Shown piece after piece: positions 62,101 through 64,000 of a DNA stretch of 64,000 nucleotides. Source of the stretch: Tetraselmis striata (lineage: Eukaryota > Chlorophyta > Chlorodendrophyceae > Chlorodendrales > Chlorodendraceae); the NCBI GenBank assembly GCA_006384855.1, contig VCJN01002714.1:62001-126000 (forward strand), written 5' to 3'. How positions within the stretch are numbered: the stretch's first letter is position 1; each line of letters opens with the position of its first letter. The position numbers and the translations under genes are program-made. The notes under the pieces are model-generated. The model searched no databases. It saw nothing but the letters and a program-made list of their open reading frames with translations, and had not been told where the DNA came from.

Positions 62101-63182
62101 CGGGTTCAGGCAACAGGCATCGGAATGGGCCTATGGGAGAGCGCATGCGAGTTGGGACTGCTGCTGAGACTTCTTGTCGCTCCCCACAAATCAGGGCTCA
62201 ATGCTACAAGCGTTGCCGAGGCCGCCCTCTGTGCGTTGCTAGCGATGGCCAAGAACCTGGCTGGGCAGGCGGTCGCTTTTGAGGAGCGCAGGCCCGGGGT
62301 AGGTGCCGTGCGGCCTATCCGCTCGCAGATCTTGGCCAGATGAGTGGACCAAGCTAGTGATGATGTATCCGCGCATATGGGACCCGCATTTCACCAGTAG
62401 TTTTGCTGAAGCTCTGGGTGTGCCAGGTCACCGTGGGAGTCCAACTTGCCGGCAAGACAATGGGAATCATCGGCATGGGTGCTATTGGTGCGCGTACCTG
62501 CAGGCCCCGGTCATGGTCAGGGTGGATGGGATGGGAGAGGTTGACATGAGCTCGTTGACTGCATGTTGACCTGTTGGCGCGCTGCAGGCAAGGCCATGGA
62601 GCAGATGGCAATGGGCATGTCCATGACAGTAGTGAGCACGAGCTCCAAGAGCAGCCGCGAGGAGCTGGAGCAGCTGCTACGGTCCAGCGATGTTGTCAGC
62701 CTGAGCTGCCCACTGAATGATGCCACGCGGGGGCTGATCAGGTGGGGCACCGCCGCCGGGTGATACCCAGCACACCAACCGCATAATTGAGGTCCTGCCC
62801 GCACAGATGGGCGATGACGCGCAGCAACCAAACTGTCCGGGCTGTCCGGAGTGGGGTCGTGCGGAGCGCCTTGCATTGGCTCCCTTTATCAGTGATAATT
62901 TGCACCATACGTTGACATCGCAACTCCCAATTCCGCTGTTGTACCCCCTCCCAACCACTAGCCACAAAGAGCTTGCGATGATGAAGCACGGATCGTACCT
63001 GTTAAACTTTGCCCGAGGAGCCATCATCGACCGCCAGGTTGGTCCCGATGCGGAGACCGGCAGGGCCAGCTGCATGTGCATGCCCTTGCAGCCGTCCACA
63101 GCCCCAACACCATGTGTGTGACGTGTGCGACTGTGTGTGTGCGACTGTGTGTGTGCGACTGTGTGTGTGCGCGCGCGCGCGT

Positions 63183-63213
<31 letters not shown>

Positions 63214-63884
63214 ACTGTGTGTGTGAGTGACTCTGTGTGTGTGTGCGCGTACGCGTGCGTGTGTGTGTGTGTGTGTGTGTGTGACTCTATGTGACTGTGT
63301 GACTGTGTGTGTGTGTGTGTGTGTGTGAAGGCTGACGGCTTGCTGCTGTGAATGGGCGCGCTGCAGGCACTGGTGGATCACTTGGAGTCGGCCGGCAACA
63401 GGCTCGCCGGGGTGGCTCTGGATGTGCATTGGGAGGTGCGAACATCGGGATGCTGGCGAGGGTGCAACATATGTGTTGAGACTGGTTCTGCTTTGCAGCG
63501 GATTACCGATGCATACACGGTCACTGACAGTGGCTTTGTTGTGTGCCCCCCTTGCTTCCTTCCTTCTGCCACGTGTGCTGCTGCGCCACCTTGTCTGGCG
63601 CTGTGGCGTTCGCTTTTTGGTTTGTTGATGGTGGCATTCGTGCGTCGCCCGCCATCATGTGGCACGATGCGTTTGTTTGTCTTCCTGAATTGACCGCCCG
63701 TGTCTCTCAAATACAGCCGCTGTGGGACCCGTTCGCCCCGCCATACAACCACCCTTGTGTCCTTGCCCTTCCATACAATGCATTCGCAACAGGGGCTGTG
63801 TTTGACGGGTATGCCGACTTGATTGTCCAAAATATACGCACTTGCAGAGAGGGCGGAAACACCCAGTTGGTCCACCGATTGTAA
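61383..63884 (+). CDS. D-isomer-specific 2-hydroxyacid dehydrogenase, nine exons
   Basis: Exons: 61383-61468, 61611-61780, 61916-61978, 62195-62298, 62427-62487, 62588-62741, 62962-63037, 63367-63435, 63717-63884; all GT-AG, phases agree, 951 nt, 316 residues, TAA stop, close to the usual family length. Family members reduce 2-keto acids or oxidise D-2-hydroxyacids with NAD(P). The substrate-domain segment [20 protein letters not shown] leads to the conserved [16 protein letters not shown]. The Rossmann loop is GIIGMGAIG (residues about 154-162). The catalytic Arg is in NFARGAIID (Arg231) and the Glu in DVHWEP (Glu261). At the usual catalytic His (motif PHxxxxT) the sequence is LPYNAFAT, so Tyr281 replaces it. 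The layout resembles plant and algal homologues with a V-W-EP-DP stretch. No targeting peptide is obvious. Intron 7 is mostly GT repeats; intron 3 has a G run of about 30. Confidence 0.88.
63117..63328. repeat. (GT)n microsatellite in intron 7 of the dehydrogenase gene
   Basis: About 210 bases of TG repeats with GACTGTG interruptions and a short CGCGCG block, filling most of the intron 63038-63366. Confidence 0.95.
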
Positions 63885-64000
63885 TCATGCAGGCGTGCTA
63901 GACAAAGATCGTTTGACATACCCATATGACATACACCGCGGCACAGAGGAGCACAAGTTCACATTTCGCATTTCACAGAGTGAACGGCTCAACCGATGAG

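Overview
The window looks like nuclear DNA of a GC-rich, intron-rich unicellular eukaryote, probably a microalga or another protist. Evidence: GT-AG introns whose phases join conserved protein families (TAF11, NHL-repeat propellers, a D-2-hydroxyacid dehydrogenase, a GYF-like protein), LINE remnants, minisatellites, microsatellites and dozens of G or C runs of 15-30 bases. The species cannot be named from the sequence. Complete genes end in TGA or TAA, so the standard code fits.

Layout. 1-5.0 kb: a DUF7869-type gene on the minus strand that runs off the left edge, and a possible plus-strand relative of its C-terminal part. A 24-bp minisatellite fills an intron beside each. 5.3-7.8 kb: a decayed LINE. 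8.1-10.1 kb: TAF11 (five exons). 11.2-12.2 kb: a small two-exon minus-strand gene of unknown function. 14.3-31.2 kb: a 24-exon gene for a secreted protein of about 2,859 residues, built from 48 NHL repeats that fall into eight six-blade modules. 31.4-32.7 kb: the 3' end of a second LINE. 32.7-36.6 kb: repeats and no clear gene. 36.6 to about 46.9 kb: a minus-strand gene with a GYF-like domain followed by about 1,900 residues of Pro/Trp repeats. About 48.9-49.8 kb: parts of a tentative minus-strand gene. 51.0-60.1 kb: satellites arranged as nested inverted repeats, with one unexplained coding exon near the right end. 61.4-63.9 kb: a nine-exon D-2-hydroxyacid dehydrogenase gene.

The genes share no obvious pathway. 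TAF11 is basal transcription machinery, the dehydrogenase is metabolic, the NHL protein should be extracellular, and the GYF-like protein is probably a proline-motif adaptor. What links the loci is intron architecture: long sense-strand C tracts just downstream of many 5' splice sites, satellites inside introns, and introns placed repeatedly at the same two spots of the NHL repeat.

The most notable observations are the eight-propeller protein with symmetric phase-1 module borders, the donor-proximal C tracts, the nested inverted satellite block, and the dehydrogenase with Tyr where the catalytic His is expected. All exon models were made by hand from splice signals, phase and family resemblance, without RNA or database support.
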